Source: CAXBYZ01 sp043826085
GTDB lineage: Bacteria > Patescibacteriota > Microgenomatia > UBA1400 > CG1-02-47-37
DNA length: 7,950 nt
Assembly: GCA_043826085.1 (NCBI GenBank)
Contig: JBDRQW010000040.1
Location: forward strand, 1-7,950
Direction of reading: 5' to 3'
The notes below the pieces were generated by a model. It ran no database searches. It was given only the letters and a program-made list of their open reading frames with translations, and had not been told where the DNA came from. The position numbers were made by a program, and so were the translations under genes. This document shows positions 7,701 to 7,950 of this stretch, piece after piece. The first letter of the stretch is position 1, and the number at the start of each line of letters is the position of its first letter.

Positions 7701-7950
7701 TTCGAACCTTGCCCAAGTTCCGAACCTTTCGATATTCCGGTTCATAACCTTTTTCCCCCTCCAACTCCCTCCTCAAATTATCGTCTCTGGCAATTAAATA
7801 AGCTAAAGCAACAGTATGCTTGCAAGTCGGTCTATAAGGACAATTACAATCATCAATATATTCGTTTCCTTGTTTACGAATACTAGTCGTATAAACCTCA
7901 GTTCCATAAACCCGAGCCTCGATAAAACCGCTTTCAACCTTGACCACCTT
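4720..7950 (-). CDS. SWIM zinc-finger SNF2 helicase, N-terminus cut
   Basis: A large SNF2-family (superfamily 2) ATPase that would move along or remodel DNA-protein complexes. The reading frame is open to the window edge; the GTG at 7947 is unlikely to be the true start because the usual residues before a SWIM finger are missing. Numbering from that GTG (1075 residues to the stop): SWIM finger C34-x-C36...C42-x-H44; a poorly conserved middle region (about 60-590); then the ATPase core with Walker A DMGLGKT (630-636), motif Ia IVAPTSVVYNW (658-668), Walker B DESQ (725-728), LTGTPIEN (752-759), SLKAGGLGLNL (982-992) and RQATDRAHRIGQ (1011-1022). The DESQ variant of DEAH is common in this family. 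The linker after the SWIM finger (about 63-115) carries a cluster of palindromic repeats. Such SWIM-SNF2 proteins occur in many bacteria; the precise job is not established. Confidence 0.96.
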   Translation of the reverse strand, partial: KVVKVESGFIEARVYGTEVYTTSIRKQGNEYIDDCNCPYRPTCKHTVALAYLIARDDNLRRELEGEKGYEPEYRKVRNLGKVRNPKVWELPGWLDRQDHEKGVEPRKRKGANLPLLSWLEGLEKGVEIKQVKDNDGGVYFVIDIYKSEQWEYIQEEQKSGEYLIVKVGRYQRIKSSGEVRFNNFQSARGMLSRNPNYLTDLDRQMLRILDYEHDYNNYGWRGDHAVKLTNYSIHRFLNLVIKKDFVFFEKPGNLAKIYPESVKFVLKGRVEKGVLKWKPELKFKDNLVSKTKVKHVLFYDPVVLITEDERIFQLSNKAKASVIEKMVKSPELDEQEIFKTRMFKSLARLSNYLPLELPESWFKNIKTGQPKTIFNLDTSSLFWRVDIGFKYGDEGVGSRDLKKKMLVVEIVENKFGLVKRDFKREKEVLKIAGEILKLKKGIKFPIDLDYAFNLDFLNKLPEDWEIWLRGDRKPIVRSKPKFEIKTSSGIDWLDIKGQVNFDEKAVSLASLLEGVMPGSPFVKVKGEQYFLGKEWLDKIRRLKRLQNEKTGAIRFKSTDVGVLESLTDIIDEDKLTKDWKKRIKKMRNFSKINKVGLAKNLKANLRDYQKDGVSWLYFLREFGFGGILADDMGLGKTVQALAVLADGYEKLKKPRLSLIVAPTSVVYNWKLEMEKFTPFLRSSIYAGPDRKLPKKSEAEIVITSYALLRRDVEKLKNRRWHYLVLDESQSIKNQATKVNKAARSLKADYRLALTGTPIENNLTDLWSQMAVLNPGMLGSLKEFKDEFVKPIEKNEDKETEDYLKRLIKPFVLKRDKQEVLKELPKKFEQINWCVMDEEQRKLYEAIKSYYQVKIFKILDDQGVKKSQIQVLEALLRLRQVCCHPKLLKLGERKDAFKLPKYIREAKVSVKLEAVLELVKTALEEGHKLLIFSQFTSMLSILEDELNEQGLKFLILTGKTRGVDRQKMIDLFQKTNKFPIFLLSLKAGGLGLNLTKADYVIHYDPWWNPAVERQATDRAHRIGQENKVHVYKMLVKDSIEEKILKLQEKKKGLIENFISSAGKGKGLTKKDIEFLLR
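7610..7628 (-). repeat. Palindromic repeat in helicase linker
   Basis: GGAAGGGTGCGAACCTTCC on the minus strand: eight-base arms with one mismatch around GCG, sharing GGAAGGGTGCGA with the two copies at the end of mnmA (1744-1766 and 1797-1819). It encodes RKGANLP. Confidence 0.65.
7697..7749 (-). repeat. Three tandem GGTT-NNN-AACC repeats in helicase
   Basis: On the minus strand GGTTATGAACC (7749-7739), AAGGTTCGGAACTT (7728-7715) and AAGGTTCGAAACCC (7710-7697) follow each other within 53 bases. They encode KGYEPEYRKVRNLGKVRNP. KVRNL is also encoded by the right arm of the repeat in the ATP-grasp gene. The copies are partly decayed (4-5 base stems). Confidence 0.6.

Overview
The window looks like chromosomal DNA of an uncultivated Candidate Phyla Radiation (Patescibacteria) bacterium, possibly a Microgenomates-type lineage; the phylum cannot be fixed by eye. 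Reasons: a bacterial 16S rRNA gene with rare substitutions in the 530 and 790 loops, short intergenic gaps, AT-rich start regions without Shine-Dalgarno sequences, and a lone cyanophycin-synthetase-like ATP-grasp protein. The + strand is C-rich and G-poor over most of the protein-coding part, whichever strand is coding.

Layout: (1) positions 1-1445 hold the 16S rRNA gene on the - strand, cut at its 3' end by the window edge. (2) Positions 1446-1767 hold no convincing gene but a dense regulatory stretch read on the - strand: a probable rRNA promoter, a 5' leader hairpin, a boxA-like site, a hairpin touching the mature 16S 5' end, one further promoter-like pair, and two intrinsic-terminator-like hairpins behind mnmA. 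(3) 1768-2919 (-) is mnmA, the tRNA 2-thiouridylase. (4) 3016-3543 (+) encodes an unrecognised membrane-anchored, cysteine-rich protein, divergent from mnmA. (5) 3667-4680 (+) encodes a stand-alone ATP-grasp ligase resembling the central domain of cyanophycin synthetase. (6) 4720-7950 (-) is a large SWIM/SNF2 helicase that runs out of the window at its N-terminus. The genes do not form one operon or pathway; mnmA lies upstream of 16S on the same strand but is separated from it by terminators.

The most notable pattern is a population of short palindromes scattered through genes and gaps. One class has the core GGTT-NNN-AACC (or GGAAGGGT-GCG-ACCCTTCC); a second, found four times in mnmA, keeps an ATTC loop (GAAT on the + strand) while its stem sequence changes. 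Most lie inside coding sequence without breaking the frame and fall where the proteins have extra, non-family residues (MnmA, the ATP-grasp protein, the linker after the SWIM finger). This resembles the in-frame palindromic elements known from Rickettsia. They are absent from the cysteine-rich orphan gene, which also has a different base composition.

A second pattern is that all three protein starts visible in the window have a -10 hexamer ending 6-7 bases before the ATG, so the mRNAs are predicted to be leaderless.
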